The position numbers and the translations under genes are program-made. The notes under the pieces were generated by a model that had not been told where the DNA came from, did not search any database, and saw only the letters and a program-made list of their open reading frames with translations. From contig NZ_WHZV01000006.1 of the NCBI RefSeq assembly GCF_010667645.1, positions 102,837 to 166,836 on the forward strand: a stretch of DNA of 64,000 bases. The letters are read 5' to 3'. The DNA is from Bifidobacterium platyrrhinorum. Its GTDB lineage: Bacteria; Actinomycetota; Actinomycetes; Actinomycetales; Bifidobacteriaceae. Within the stretch, counting starts at the first letter, position 1; each line of letters begins with the position of its first letter. Positions 25,957-35,263 of the stretch are shown here, piece after piece.

Positions 25957-28473
25957 ATGGAACTCGAAGAGCTTTCGGTGGCCGAGAAAGCGGCTCTGCT
26001 GTCCGGCGGATCCGAGTGGGATTCCCGCGGCAACAAGCGCGCCGGCATTCCGAGCTTCGTGATGAGCGACGGCCCCCATGGCGTGCGCCGCCAGCTCGGC
26101 GAGGGCGACCATCTGGGACTCGGCGCCTCCAAGCCCGCCACCTGTTTTCCGACCGCCGGAACGGTCGCGAACTCATGGGATCCGGCGCTCGCCGAAACGA
26201 TGGGTGAGGCGCTCGGCCGCGAGGCGCACGACCTCGACGTGAACGTGCTGCTCGGCCCCGGCCTCAACATCAAGCGCAATCCGCTGTGCGGCCGCAACTT
26301 CGAGTACTACTCGGAGGATCCGATTGTCGCCGGCCGTATGGCCGCCGGCCTGATCCGCGGCATCCAGTCGAACGGTGTCTCCGCCTGCCCGAAACATTTC
26401 GCGGTCAACAGCCAGGAGCTGCGCCGCCAGGCCTCCAACTCGGTCATCGACGAGCGCACGATGCGCGAGATCTACCTGACAGGCTTCGAAATCGCCGTGC
26501 GCGAGGCCGCGCCGATGACGATCATGACCTCGTACAACGAGATCAACGGCGTCTATGCGCACGAGAACAAGCATCTGCTGCAGGACATCCTGCGCGACGA
26601 ATGGGGCTTCGATGGCATGGTCGTCTCCGATTGGGGCGGCTCCAACTCGGCCGTCGCCGCCGTCATGGCGGGTGGCTCGCTCGAGATGCCGAGCCCCGGA
26701 TTCACGTCCGTGCGCGAACTCGAAGACGCCGTCGCCGCCGGCATGCTCGCCGAGGCCGACCTCGACGCCCGCGCCCGCGAGGTCGCGAAGGTCGCGGATC
26801 GCACGCGCCTTGACGGCGTCGGTCGTGACGACTTGCTCGACGAATCCATCATCAAGGCGCATCACGAAGTCGCCCGCCGCGTCGCCGAAGGCTCGATGGT
26901 CCTGCTGAAGAACGCGTTCGCGGGCACCGGCGGCACCCACGCCCTTCCGTTCAAGCCCGACGCACGCGTCGCCGTCGTCGGCGACATGGCGAAGACCCCG
27001 CGCTTCCAAGGTTCCGGCTCGTCCAAGGTGAACGCCACACGCGAGGAGAACATCCTCGACGAACTCGGCAAGCTCGCGTCCGCGAACACCGCCGAACCCG
27101 CCGTCGCGGTCGCTGGCTACGCGTCCGGCTACGACCGCCAGGGCGCCGTGAAGCCCGAGCTCGTCCGCGAGGCCGTCGACCTCGTCTCGCGCGACGACGT
27201 GGACGTCGCACTCGCCGTCGTCGGCCTTGACGAACGCAGCGAATCGGAAGGCCTCGACCGTTCGACGATGGCCATCCCGCAGGCGCAGAACGATCTGATC
27301 GCCGCGCTCGCCGCAACCGGCAAGCCGGTCGTCGTCGTGCTCGTCGCCGGCTCCCCGGTCGAACTGCCGTGGCACGACGACGTCGCCGCGATCCTCTACG
27401 TCGGACTGTCCGGCCAGGCCGGCGCGTCCGCCACCGTGCGCGCGCTCACCGGCAAGGTCAATCCGTCGGGCCATCTCGCCGAGACGTGGCCGATGCGCTA
27501 CGACGACTGCCCGTCCGTCGGCTGGTACCCGGCGACCGGCCGCGACGCGGTCTACCGTGAGGGACCGTTCGTCGGCTACCGCTACTACGGGACTGCGGGC
27601 GTGCCCGTCCGCTTCCCGTTCGGCTACGGACTGTCGTACGCCGCGTTCACGATGACGGGTCTCGTCGCCGACGAGACCGGCGTCACCGTGACCGTCTCCA
27701 ACGATTCCGACGTGGCCGGCGCGACCGTCGTCCAGCTGTACGTGAGCGGCCCGTCGCGCGGCGCGGACGGCACGCACGCCGCCGGCGTGCTGCGTCCCAC
27801 GCGCGAACTCAAGGGATTCGCGAAGGTGACGCTCGCCGCGCACGAGACGCGCGACGTGCGCATCGACTTCGACCGGTACACGTTCCGCCACTTCGACGCC
27901 GCCGCGCGCGACGGCGACGGCGCGTGGCGTACCGAGTCGGGTGTGTGGACGCTGTCCGTCGGCTTCGATGCCGAGACGTTGCCGTTGAACGAGTCGTTCG
28001 CCGTCGCCGGCGACGTGGACGCGGCTCCCGCGGACCCCGCGCTCGGCCACTATCTGAGCGGCGACGTCAAGCATGTGACCGACGCCGAGATGGCCGCGCT
28101 GTTCGGCTACGACGTGACCGCGACGTCCGGTCGCGACGGCGGGGCGACGACGTTCGGCGTCAACGATCCGATCTCGAGCTGGAGCGGTTCGCGCGGATTC
28201 GTCGCGAGGACCGTCGCGAACACGCTCAGGAAACGTGAGGCGAGCGTGCGCGAGAAGACCGGCGCACCCGACCTCAACACGCTGTTCATCCTCAACATGC
28301 CGCCCCGCGCGATGAGCAAGATGACCGCCGGCATGGTGGATTCCGCGATGGTCGACGCGATCGTCGCCATCGGCAACGGGCGCACGTGCCACGGACTCGG
28401 TGCGCTCATCGGGGCGTACCTGCACAACCGGTCCGCCGAACGGCGCGCCGCGAAGGAACTCGGCGATGAGTGA
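25957..28473 (+). CDS. Cytosolic GH3 beta-glycosidase
   Basis: ATG at 25957 (AAGGGAGAG upstream) gives 838 residues in the usual GH3 order: TIM barrel (LNIKRNPLCGRNFEYYSEDP, CPKHFAVNSQE), likely nucleophile D225 in GMVVSDWGG, the alpha/beta sandwich domain (EGSMVLLKNAF; RVAVVGDMA; SGSSKVNAT), then the fibronectin-III-like domain (YGLSYAAFTMTG). The last ~70 residues (FILNMPPRAMSKM...) are an extra tail also seen in some bifidobacterial GH3 proteins. No signal peptide is visible. It probably finishes hydrolysis of oligosaccharides released or imported by neighbouring genes. The GtrA gene overlaps its 3' end by 8 bp. Confidence 0.93.
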   Translation: MELEELSVAEKAALLSGGSEWDSRGNKRAGIPSFVMSDGPHGVRRQLGEGDHLGLGASKPATCFPTAGTVANSWDPALAETMGEALGREAHDLDVNVLLGPGLNIKRNPLCGRNFEYYSEDPIVAGRMAAGLIRGIQSNGVSACPKHFAVNSQELRRQASNSVIDERTMREIYLTGFEIAVREAAPMTIMTSYNEINGVYAHENKHLLQDILRDEWGFDGMVVSDWGGSNSAVAAVMAGGSLEMPSPGFTSVRELEDAVAAGMLAEADLDARAREVAKVADRTRLDGVGRDDLLDESIIKAHHEVARRVAEGSMVLLKNAFAGTGGTHALPFKPDARVAVVGDMAKTPRFQGSGSSKVNATREENILDELGKLASANTAEPAVAVAGYASGYDRQGAVKPELVREAVDLVSRDDVDVALAVVGLDERSESEGLDRSTMAIPQAQNDLIAALAATGKPVVVVLVAGSPVELPWHDDVAAILYVGLSGQAGASATVRALTGKVNPSGHLAETWPMRYDDCPSVGWYPATGRDAVYREGPFVGYRYYGTAGVPVRFPFGYGLSYAAFTMTGLVADETGVTVTVSNDSDVAGATVVQLYVSGPSRGADGTHAAGVLRPTRELKGFAKVTLAAHETRDVRIDFDRYTFRHFDAAARDGDGAWRTESGVWTLSVGFDAETLPLNESFAVAGDVDAAPADPALGHYLSGDVKHVTDAEMAALFGYDVTATSGRDGGATTFGVNDPISSWSGSRGFVARTVANTLRKREASVREKTGAPDLNTLFILNMPPRAMSKMTAGMVDSAMVDAIVAIGNGRTCHGLGALIGAYLHNRSAERRAAKELGDE

Positions 28474-29134
28474 ACCGACCGATTCAACCGAGCCTATTGG
28501 CCCGACCCGGGCCCCGAACGTTTCCGCGGCTTCCATGCCGTCCTGCACCACGCATACCGAAACCGCCGAAGGAGCATCCACCGTCATGTCCGAAACGGAT
28601 CAAACCGCCGTCACACAGCCGAAGACCCATGCGAGGGGGCCTATCCGCCGCTGGATCGCCACGCATCCGACGATCTGGGAGTTCATCCTGTTCAACGTGC
28701 TGTCGAACATCTCCACAATCGCGCGATTCGTGGTCACGTGGATCGGCACCGCGGTGTTCGTTGCCGCGTTTGGGCTCACCACGCCGTTCCACTTCCTCAT
28801 CTTCAACTACCCGGAATCCGGCAACGGTCTGGGCGGCTTCCTCACCTTCCTCATCGCCGAAGTGCTCGCGCAGGTCGTGAACTTCTTCGTGCAGATGAAG
28901 TGGGTGTTCAAGTCCGATTCCAGCTTCCGCGACGCCGCATGGAAGTACGCGATCCTCGCCGTCGTGATCGTCGTCGTGAACCTCGTGCTGCCCGGCTACG
29001 TGACCGCGCTGTGCCAGGGCTGGGGCATGAACGCCGGCATCGCCGGCACGATCGCCTCCGTGGTGAACACCGTGCTCGCCGTGGTCGTCAGTTACCCGAT
29101 CCTCAAGTTCTGGATCATGCCCAGGAACAAGTAG
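28466..29134 (+). CDS. GtrA-like membrane protein
   Basis: The protein has 222 residues. The start at 28466 overlaps the GH3 stop and has AAGGA upstream. An alternative ATG at 28586, with AAGGAG 11 bases before it, would remove a disordered 40-residue tail. Four membrane helices form a GtrA/DPMS-flippase-type bundle (FILFNVLSNISTIARFVV, GFLTFLIAEVLAQVVNFFVQMKWVF). GtrA proteins are linked to translocation of lipid-linked sugars for cell-surface decoration. Coupling to a GH3 gene is not typical and may only reflect co-transcription. A hairpin at 29157-29178 probably ends the transcript. Confidence 0.88.
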   Translation: MSEPTDSTEPIGPTRAPNVSAASMPSCTTHTETAEGASTVMSETDQTAVTQPKTHARGPIRRWIATHPTIWEFILFNVLSNISTIARFVVTWIGTAVFVAAFGLTTPFHFLIFNYPESGNGLGGFLTFLIAEVLAQVVNFFVQMKWVFKSDSSFRDAAWKYAILAVVIVVVNLVLPGYVTALCQGWGMNAGIAGTIASVVNTVLAVVVSYPILKFWIMPRNK

Positions 29135-29156
29135 TCGGGTGAGGTCTTCTGCGTCC

Positions 29157-29178
29157 GCCTCCCTCATCAGAGGGAGGC
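29157..29178. terminator. Bidirectional terminator hairpin between gtrA-like and sensor kinase genes
   Basis: GCCTCCCTC / GAGGGAGGC is a perfect 9-bp stem with a 4-nt ATCA loop. It contains the stop codon (29167-29169) of the minus-strand kinase, so it serves both convergent genes. Confidence 0.7.
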
Positions 29179-30537
29179 TGTTCCATTCTCCGGAATCAGC
29201 ACCGTCAGCGTGAACCAGTGGTCCTCGGCCGTGATCGACACTTCGCCGCCATACTGCGTGGCGATGTGCCGGATCGACTTCACGCCGAATCCATGGCCGG
29301 TCGCATCGCGCTTCGTGGTGCGCAGATCGCCGGCCGCGTCCTTCCTCAGGGTGGCGTCGTAGTAGTTCTCCACACGGATCACCGTGAACGCGCCCTGCCG
29401 GTATAGGGCCAGACGGATCAACCGCTGCTCCGGATCGTCCAATCGCGACGTCGCCTCGATCGCGTTGTCCAATGCGTTGCCGAACAGCGTCGCGATGTCC
29501 ATCGAACTCATTCCCGCGGCACCCAGCAAGGCGCCGTCCGCGACCGCCGTGAACATGATCCCGCGTTCCTCGCACGTGCGCGTCTTCGTCGTCAGGATCA
29601 CGTCGAGCACCGGATTGCCGGAATGCTGCTGCGCACTGTACTCCGCCACCGAACGTTCCAACTGCTCGAATCCTGCCGCCGCATGCTGCGGGTCGACCTC
29701 GGCGCGCAATGCGGCGATCTGATGTTTGAGATCGTGTGCGAGCCGCCCGATCGACTCCAGGTTCTCCTTCGACGCGAGATACTCCTGATGCTGGCTCTCC
29801 AACTGCGCGTTGATGGAGGCGAGCTCCGCGCTCGCCTCCATCCGCCGCGCCTGCTCCTGCTGCGCGTACAGGATCGCGAACCCGCAGAAGTCGACGAGCG
29901 TGCGGATGTAGAACACCTCCTGGCCGATCTTGCCGGAGAACGGCGTGTTCGTCGACACGAAACTCAGGTTGCTCATCGCGAACGTCATTACGGTGATCGC
30001 CACCGTGCCGACGGCCAGTTGCGCGCTGACGGTCGTCGGCACGGATCGGCTGAAGTTGCGCCGTTCCACCGCCCACGCCGCGGCGAAGCAGGCCGTGTAT
30101 ACGCCGATCAGCACGAGCGTTTCGACCGGATGTCGCAACGGCCGTCCCACGCCGTACGCAAGGAACGTCGAGATCTGCCAGTGCAATGACGCGACCAGTT
30201 CGGCGAGCACGAATGCGCGTGCCGTCACATACAGTCCTTCGCGTCTGCCGGTGCCGGCGCCCAACCACACGATCAGCCACATGCAACCGAACGCGAGCAG
30301 CATACCGAGCATCCAGAACCATAGCGGCATCGCTCCGGCCAGATACTGCACGCCGATCATCGCGGCCAGTCCGACCGCCGCGACCGTCGCCGTGCGCCAC
30401 CGATCCACGCGGCGGTGGATCACGGCGAGATACGTCATGCACGCCGCCCACTCGCAGATCGCAGTGAACAGGCGCGGGATGTCCGGCATCGCGTTCGTGA
30501 TCGTCGCGCCGTCGAACGCGCCGAGGCCGCCCATCAT
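29167..30537 (-). CDS. Sensor histidine kinase (LytS/AgrC-like, GHKL ATPase)
   Basis: The protein has 456 residues. About six or seven membrane helices fill the first ~215 residues, then a coiled segment (QQEQARRMEASAELASINAQLESQ) leads to the phosphoacceptor box with H268 in RLAHDLKHQIAALRAE and a degenerate GHKL ATPase domain (LFGNALDNAIEA, TGHGFGVKSI). This is the class paired with LytTR regulators, often sensing peptides or cell-envelope state. The start overlaps the stop of the response regulator gene (ATGA), so the pair is translationally coupled. No autoinducer-peptide gene is visible nearby. Confidence 0.92.
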   Translation of the reverse strand: MMGGLGAFDGATITNAMPDIPRLFTAICEWAACMTYLAVIHRRVDRWRTATVAAVGLAAMIGVQYLAGAMPLWFWMLGMLLAFGCMWLIVWLGAGTGRREGLYVTARAFVLAELVASLHWQISTFLAYGVGRPLRHPVETLVLIGVYTACFAAAWAVERRNFSRSVPTTVSAQLAVGTVAITVMTFAMSNLSFVSTNTPFSGKIGQEVFYIRTLVDFCGFAILYAQQEQARRMEASAELASINAQLESQHQEYLASKENLESIGRLAHDLKHQIAALRAEVDPQHAAAGFEQLERSVAEYSAQQHSGNPVLDVILTTKTRTCEERGIMFTAVADGALLGAAGMSSMDIATLFGNALDNAIEATSRLDDPEQRLIRLALYRQGAFTVIRVENYYDATLRKDAAGDLRTTKRDATGHGFGVKSIRHIATQYGGEVSITAEDHWFTLTVLIPENGTASL

Positions 30538-31280
30538 GCGCCGCCCATGTACGCGGCCAGCGCGGTCATGAACGCCTTCTTGCGCGGCCGGCTCACGCGC
30601 AGCCGTTCGCCGTTCGACATCACGCAGTCCTGGTCTTCCATGCCGGTCACGTGCCGCAGATTCACCAGATAGCAGGAGTTCGAACGGAAGAAATCGTGCG
30701 GCGCAAGTCGTTCCTCGAACGATTTCAGCGTGCCCGTCACCGAGAGTTTGCCGCCGAGCGTGTGGATGATGATCGTGTGCCGGATCGATTCGACGTACAG
30801 CACGTCGGCGAGTTCCAGCCGCTGCTGCGCGCCGCCCGCATCGATGAGGATCGATTCGTCGGCCCGTCGACGCACCGAATCGATCGACCGTTTCATCTCC
30901 TGCTTGAACGCGAACCATGACACCGGTTTGAGCAGGTACGACAGCGCCCCCACCTGGTATCCATTGATCGCGTACTGCGGGGCGGCGGTGATGAATACGA
31001 TGACGACCGCGTCGTCGCGTTCGCGGATGCGCCGCGCCGCCTCCATGCCGTCCATGTCCTTCATCTCGATGTCGAGCAGGAGGATGTCGTACACCGGCGT
31101 GTACCGTTCGACGATCTTCGCGCCGTCGTCGAACACGGAGACCGTGAACCGCACGCCGGCCCCGCCGTCGCCGCCGGGACCCGCGGCCGCGCTTTCGGCC
31201 TGGTACCGGTTGAGATAGTCCAGCACCTTCTGGCATGCCGCGGCGTCGTCCTCGACCACCCCGACCCTGATATCGCGCAT
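30534..31280 (-). CDS. LytTR-family response regulator
   Basis: ATG at 31280 (AAGGGAGG upstream) gives 248 residues. The receiver domain has the acidic pocket VVEDD, phosphoacceptor D70 in ILLLDIEMKDMDG, and the conserved Lys in YLLKPVSW. The LytTR DNA-binding domain follows (DVLYVESIRHTIIIHT, FFRSNSCYLVNLRHV). A Gly/Ala-rich insert (residues ~29-42) in the receiver is unusual. It partners with the overlapping kinase gene. The divergent GT2 gene begins 126 bp away, so cell-surface glycosylation is a possible target. Confidence 0.93.
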   Translation of the reverse strand: MRDIRVGVVEDDAAACQKVLDYLNRYQAESAAAGPGGDGGAGVRFTVSVFDDGAKIVERYTPVYDILLLDIEMKDMDGMEAARRIRERDDAVVIVFITAAPQYAINGYQVGALSYLLKPVSWFAFKQEMKRSIDSVRRRADESILIDAGGAQQRLELADVLYVESIRHTIIIHTLGGKLSVTGTLKSFEERLAPHDFFRSNSCYLVNLRHVTGMEDQDCVMSNGERLRVSRPRKKAFMTALAAYMGGA

Positions 31281-31406
31281 GCGCCCGACCTCCCTTGCAC
31301 GCGGTTTCCGTTCCGATTGTATCGGCCGGCTATGCGCCGCGCCGCAGGCGTCACCGTCCGCATCGCGCGGCGCACTACGTTCCTTGCAGGCGTTACGCTG
31401 GTGCGC

Positions 31407-32558
31407 ATGGAACGTGAGCGCATGGAATCCGAGCCGCTGGTCAGCGTCGTCATCCCGGTCTACAAGGTCGAGAGGTTCCTCGACGCGTGCGTGGCGAGCG
31501 TCGTGGCGCAGACGTACCGCAATCTCGAGATCCTGCTCGTCGACGACGGGTCGCCCGACGCCTGCCCGGCCATGTGCGACGCGTGGGCCGCGCGCGACGC
31601 CCGTGTGCGCGTCATCCACAAACCGAACGGCGGCCTGTCCGACGCGCGTAACGCCGGCATCGCCGAGGCGACCGGCGACTACATCTACTTCGCCGATTCC
31701 GACGACACGGTCGCACCGAACCTCGTCGCCGACTGCCTCGCCGCGATGCGCGAGTACGACGCCGACCTCGTGATGTTCAAGTTCGACACGATCTCCGAAA
31801 GCGGCAGGACGCTGCTGAGCGACTACCGGCACAACGACTACGACGCCGTGCAGGTGCTCGAGCCGGTCGAGGCCGTCAAAATGCAGGTGCGGGCCGAGAT
31901 CGACGGCTATTTCTGGGCGTTCCTCGCACCCGCCTCCACGTACCAGGGCACCGGGTTCGCGTTCCCCGTGGGGCGCAAGATCGAGGACCTCGCGCGCATC
32001 TGCACCGTGATCGGCTCGGCCACGCGCGTCGTGCGCATCCCCGAGACGCTGTACCACTACCGTCTGCGCGCCGGGTCGATCACCGCGACGCTCGACCCGC
32101 AGCTCACGCGCGACTGGATGAAGGCAGCCGACGACCGCGAGGAGTACATCGACGAGCGGTTCCCCGAACTCAAGGGGTTCATGCGGCTGCAGCAGCTCAA
32201 CTTCTTCGCGAACCTCGACTACGAGACGATGCGCCAGTCGCTCATCGCCGGCCTGAAGATCGACCCGGAGGATGCGGATGCGCTTCGCCGGCGCATCGAG
32301 GGGCTGCGCGGCGAGGTCGAGGAGAGCGACGGCGAAGCCATCCCGGACGCGTTGCGCGAACTGCTCGGCACGCTCAAGACCGCCGTCGCCCGTCGCGCGG
32401 AACCGGCGGGGAAGGACGGCGGCGAGGGGGTCGGCGGCAATGACGGCGGCGCCGACGGCGAGAGCGCCGACGCCCGGCCCTCGCTGTCGGAACTGTTCCG
32501 CGACATGCGCGAGGACTGGCGCCAGCTGCGCATCCAGTGGGCCGACGCCCGGCGTTGA
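31407..32558 (+). CDS. Family 2 glycosyltransferase
   Basis: The protein has 383 residues. The GT-A nucleotide-sugar fold is clear: PLVSVVIPVYKVERFLDACV, ILLVDDGSPD, GGLSDARNAGIAEATG, and the metal-binding DSDD in YFADSDDTV. The C-terminal third is helical and ends in a Gly/Asp-rich stretch. ATG at 31407 lacks a ribosome binding site but sits 7 nt after TACGCT, consistent with a leaderless transcript; an in-frame ATG is at 31422. It probably adds sugars to a wall polysaccharide or teichoic-like polymer. No other capsule genes are adjacent except the GtrA-like gene beyond the two-component system. Confidence 0.9.
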   Translation: MERERMESEPLVSVVIPVYKVERFLDACVASVVAQTYRNLEILLVDDGSPDACPAMCDAWAARDARVRVIHKPNGGLSDARNAGIAEATGDYIYFADSDDTVAPNLVADCLAAMREYDADLVMFKFDTISESGRTLLSDYRHNDYDAVQVLEPVEAVKMQVRAEIDGYFWAFLAPASTYQGTGFAFPVGRKIEDLARICTVIGSATRVVRIPETLYHYRLRAGSITATLDPQLTRDWMKAADDREEYIDERFPELKGFMRLQQLNFFANLDYETMRQSLIAGLKIDPEDADALRRRIEGLRGEVEESDGEAIPDALRELLGTLKTAVARRAEPAGKDGGEGVGGNDGGADGESADARPSLSELFRDMREDWRQLRIQWADARR

Positions 32559-32646
32559 CGCGGCGGCATGGCCGGCGGGCGGCCGTCGGCGCCGCGTGCC
32601 GGAACCGCCCGTCGTGCCCGTCCGGACATGATGACGACACGCCCGA

Positions 32647-32678
32647 TATGACGTTATGACGTTATGACGATATGATGA
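32647..32678 (+). repeat. 8-bp tandem repeat upstream of the PTS operon
   Basis: TATGACGT is present twice, then TATGACGA and TATGATGA, four contiguous units. It lies 96 bp before the IIA start in an otherwise GC-rich 216-bp gap. It may be an operator array for the downstream GntR protein or a slippage-prone tract. Confidence 0.6.
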
Positions 32679-32774
32679 CATTACGAATCCGAGACGACGG
32701 GACGGACCGCCGGACGGATCCGGCCGAGGCCACCGCAGGCCACGGCGCAACCCCGTACTTCGCAAGGAGGCATC

Positions 32775-33215
32775 GTGCTGTCGTCATATCTCCAACCGGG
32801 AGGCGTACTCGTCGCCGACAAGGTGACGGACTGGCATGAGGCCGTCGACACGGTCACCCGCCCGCTGCTCGACGCCGGCACCATCACCGACGGCTACGTC
32901 GAGGCGATCAAGACGTCGATCTCGTCGCCCGGCGGCACCTACATCGACCTCGGCGGGGGAGTCGCGCTCGCGCACGCCCGACCCGAGACCGGCGTGAAGG
33001 CGACGTCGCTGTCCGTGCTGCATGTCGGCGAGCCGTTCGATCTGGCCGACGATCCGGCGCATCCGATCTCCACGATGTTCTGCCTCGCCGCCGAGGACGC
33101 CGACGCGCACATCGACCTGATGCAGGCGCTGGCCTCGCTCCTCACCGACGCGGACAGGCTCGCCGCCGTGAACGCGGCCGGCGACGTCGAGGAGCTCGCC
33201 GCGGCGCTCGCCTGA
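32775..33215 (+). CDS. PTS EIIA component, ascorbate/mannitol type
   Basis: The protein has 146 residues, starting at GTG with a strong AAGGAGG. It has the PTS_EIIA_2 fold with phospho-site H67 in GGVALAHARPETGV. It accepts phosphate from HPr and passes it to the IIB component encoded 118 bp downstream. PTS genes are sparse in bifidobacteria, which makes this three-component set notable. HPr and EI are not in the window. Confidence 0.92.
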   Translation: MLSSYLQPGGVLVADKVTDWHEAVDTVTRPLLDAGTITDGYVEAIKTSISSPGGTYIDLGGGVALAHARPETGVKATSLSVLHVGEPFDLADDPAHPISTMFCLAAEDADAHIDLMQALASLLTDADRLAAVNAAGDVEELAAALA

Positions 33216-33254
33216 GAGCCGCGCACCCGGGAGCCGTTCGCCTGAGAGCCGCGC
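33208..33254 (+). repeat. 17-bp direct repeat across the IIA stop codon
   Basis: TCGCCTGAGAGCCGCGC occurs at 33208-33224 (containing the IIA stop) and again at 33238-33254, a 30-bp period. It looks like a local duplication of the gene end. Confidence 0.75.
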
Positions 33255-33333
33255 GCATCCCGCCTGCACGCTTTCCCCTTTCCATTCCCTTTTCCCATTC
33301 CGACAATTCCTGTTTTCCCAGAAAGGCAGACCA

Positions 33334-33630
33334 ATGAAGATCATCACCGCATGCAGCACCGGACTCGGCTCCAGCTTCATGACCCAGCTCAACATCGAGA
33401 AGGCGCTGAAGAACCTCGGCGTCGACGGCGTCGAGACCGACCACATGGACATCGCGTCCGTCGGCCCGACCTCCGCCGACGTGCTGTTCGTCGGCCGCGA
33501 CATCGCCGAGGCCGCGACCGGCCTGATGGACGACGTCGTCGTGCTCGACAGCCTCATCGACATGGAGAACATCACCAAGCAGGTCGCCGCCGCCCTCGAG
33601 CGCCACGGCGTCGAGGTGCCGAACAAGTAG
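33334..33630 (+). CDS. PTS EIIB component, ascorbate type (UlaB-like)
   Basis: The protein has 98 residues with the phosphocysteine C7 in ITACSTGLGSS, the UlaB/SgaB signature. AGAAAGG lies upstream of the ATG. It relays phosphate from IIA to the sugar in IIC. It is 70 bp from the IIC gene and is part of the same operon. Confidence 0.93.
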   Translation: MKIITACSTGLGSSFMTQLNIEKALKNLGVDGVETDHMDIASVGPTSADVLFVGRDIAEAATGLMDDVVVLDSLIDMENITKQVAAALERHGVEVPNK

Positions 33631-33700
33631 GACCGGGGCCCGCCGGGCCCGGAGCATCCGGAGAACGAAGAACAACAAGAAGGATAGGTAAGGAACAACT

Positions 33701-35077
33701 ATGAACGGCGTTTTGTCAGTGTTGCTGGACATCTTCCGCCAGCCGTCGATCATCGTGGCCCTCATCTCGCTCATCGGCCTGGCCGTGCAGCACAAGAAGG
33801 CCACCGACATCATGAAGGGCACCATCCGCACGATGGTCGGCTTCCTCGTGCTCGCCGCCGGCGCGTCCGTCGTCTCCGGCGCGCTCGACCCGTTCGGCAG
33901 CATGTTCCAGCACGCGTTCCACGTGCAGGGCGTCGTGCCGAACAACGAGGCCATCGTCGGCACCGTGCTCGTGAAGTACGGCTCCGAAGCGGCCCTGATC
34001 TTCTTCTTCGGCATGATCGTCAACGTCTTGCTGTCGATGACCTCCCGCTTCAAGTACATCTACCTGTCCGGCCACGTCGCGTTCTACATGGCCACGATGG
34101 TCGCCGTGATCCTCGAGGTCGCCGGCCTGCCCACCTGGGGCGTCATCCTGTGGGGCGCCATCGCCCAGGGCCTCATCGTCACCATCTCCCCGGCCCTCGT
34201 GCAGCCGTTCATGAAGGACGCGGCCGGCACCGGCGACGTGGCGCTCGGCCACACCGGCGGCGCGGGCATCGCCCTCGGCGGCCTGGTCGCCCGCCTCACC
34301 CGCTCCAAGAAGCACCCGTCCAAGTCCACCGAGGACATCAAGTTCCCGTCCGGCCTCGGCTTCCTGCGCGACACCACCGTCATCATCGCCCTGTCGATGG
34401 CCGTCATCTACGTGATCGTCGCCCTGTGCGCCGGCGGCTCCTACATCGAGAGCAAGCTGTCCGACGGGCAGAACTTCATCGTCTTCTCCCTTCTGCAGGC
34501 CGCCACCTTCTCCGCGGGCGTGTTCATCATCCTCGCCGGCGTGCGCGTGGTCCTCGGCGAGATCGTCCCCGCCTTCAAGGGCATCTCCGAGAAGCTCGTG
34601 AAGGACTCCAAGCCGGCCCTCGACGTGCCGATGATCTTCACCTTCGCCCCGAACGCCGTGCTCATCGGCTTCATCTCCAGCTTCGTCGGCGGCATCGTCG
34701 GCATGGGCATCATGGCGCTCGCCGGCACGACCATCATCATCCCCGGCATCGTCGCCCACTTCATGACCGGCGGCGCCACCGGCGTGATCGGCAACGGCCA
34801 GGGCGGCATCCGCGGCGCGGTCATCGGCGCCTTCGCCAACGGCCTCGCGATCACGTTCCTGCCGCTGTTCCTGCTGCCGGTGCTCGGCGAGACCGGCATG
34901 GCGAACGCCACCTACTCCGACGCCGACTTCGGCGTGGCCGGCATCCTGCTCGGCCAGCTGGGCAGCAACGGCGGCCAGGTCGCGCTGATCGGCGGCATCA
35001 TCGCCGCGGTCGTCGTCTTCTACATCGTGTCCTTCGCGATGGGTCGCCGCGACAGGAAGGCCGTCGCCGCCGAGTGA
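33701..35077 (+). CDS. ulaA: PTS EIIC component, ascorbate type (UlaA/SgaT)
   Basis: The 458-residue polytopic protein has clear UlaA features: IMKGTIRTMVGFLVLAAGAS, FHVQGVVPNNEAI, FSLLQAATFSAGVFIILAGVR and TGVIGNGQGGIRGAVIG. It forms the membrane channel that imports and phosphorylates L-ascorbate or a related substrate. No ula catabolic genes (UlaG, D, E, F types) are present in the window, so the true substrate is uncertain. The next gene encodes a GntR repressor, which probably controls the system. Confidence 0.92.
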   Translation: MNGVLSVLLDIFRQPSIIVALISLIGLAVQHKKATDIMKGTIRTMVGFLVLAAGASVVSGALDPFGSMFQHAFHVQGVVPNNEAIVGTVLVKYGSEAALIFFFGMIVNVLLSMTSRFKYIYLSGHVAFYMATMVAVILEVAGLPTWGVILWGAIAQGLIVTISPALVQPFMKDAAGTGDVALGHTGGAGIALGGLVARLTRSKKHPSKSTEDIKFPSGLGFLRDTTVIIALSMAVIYVIVALCAGGSYIESKLSDGQNFIVFSLLQAATFSAGVFIILAGVRVVLGEIVPAFKGISEKLVKDSKPALDVPMIFTFAPNAVLIGFISSFVGGIVGMGIMALAGTTIIIPGIVAHFMTGGATGVIGNGQGGIRGAVIGAFANGLAITFLPLFLLPVLGETGMANATYSDADFGVAGILLGQLGSNGGQVALIGGIIAAVVVFYIVSFAMGRRDRKAVAAE

Positions 35078-35129
35078 CGACAAGGTGATGGCCCGAATCG
35101 CCGATCCGGACCGTCATCGGATCGACGTG

Positions 35130-35172
35130 GACGATTGCCGGGAATGGCCATGCGCCGTTTCCGGCAATCGTC
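35130..35172 (+). terminator. 12-bp inverted repeat after the PTS operon
   Basis: GACGATTGCCGG (35130-35141) and CCGGCAATCGTC (35161-35172) are perfect arms with a 19-nt loop. No T-tract follows, so it is either a weak terminator or an operator for the GntR gene. Confidence 0.5.
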
Positions 35173-35176
35173 GTAT

Positions 35177-35210
35177 CGTACGATGTCGGCCGTCGTACGA
35201 TGTCGGTCGT
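35177..35210 (+). promoter_or_regulatory. Tandem 17-bp motif upstream of gntR, candidate operators
   Basis: CGTACGATGTCGGCCGT and CGTACGATGTCGGTCGT are directly adjacent (one mismatch). Each contains the palindrome CGTACG. They lie 53 bp before the GntR start and are likely autoregulatory sites. Confidence 0.55.
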
Positions 35211-35263
35211 CGCGCGACGGCGGGACACGGTAAAGTCGAAACGTACGGAAAGGAGCTGGTGAC

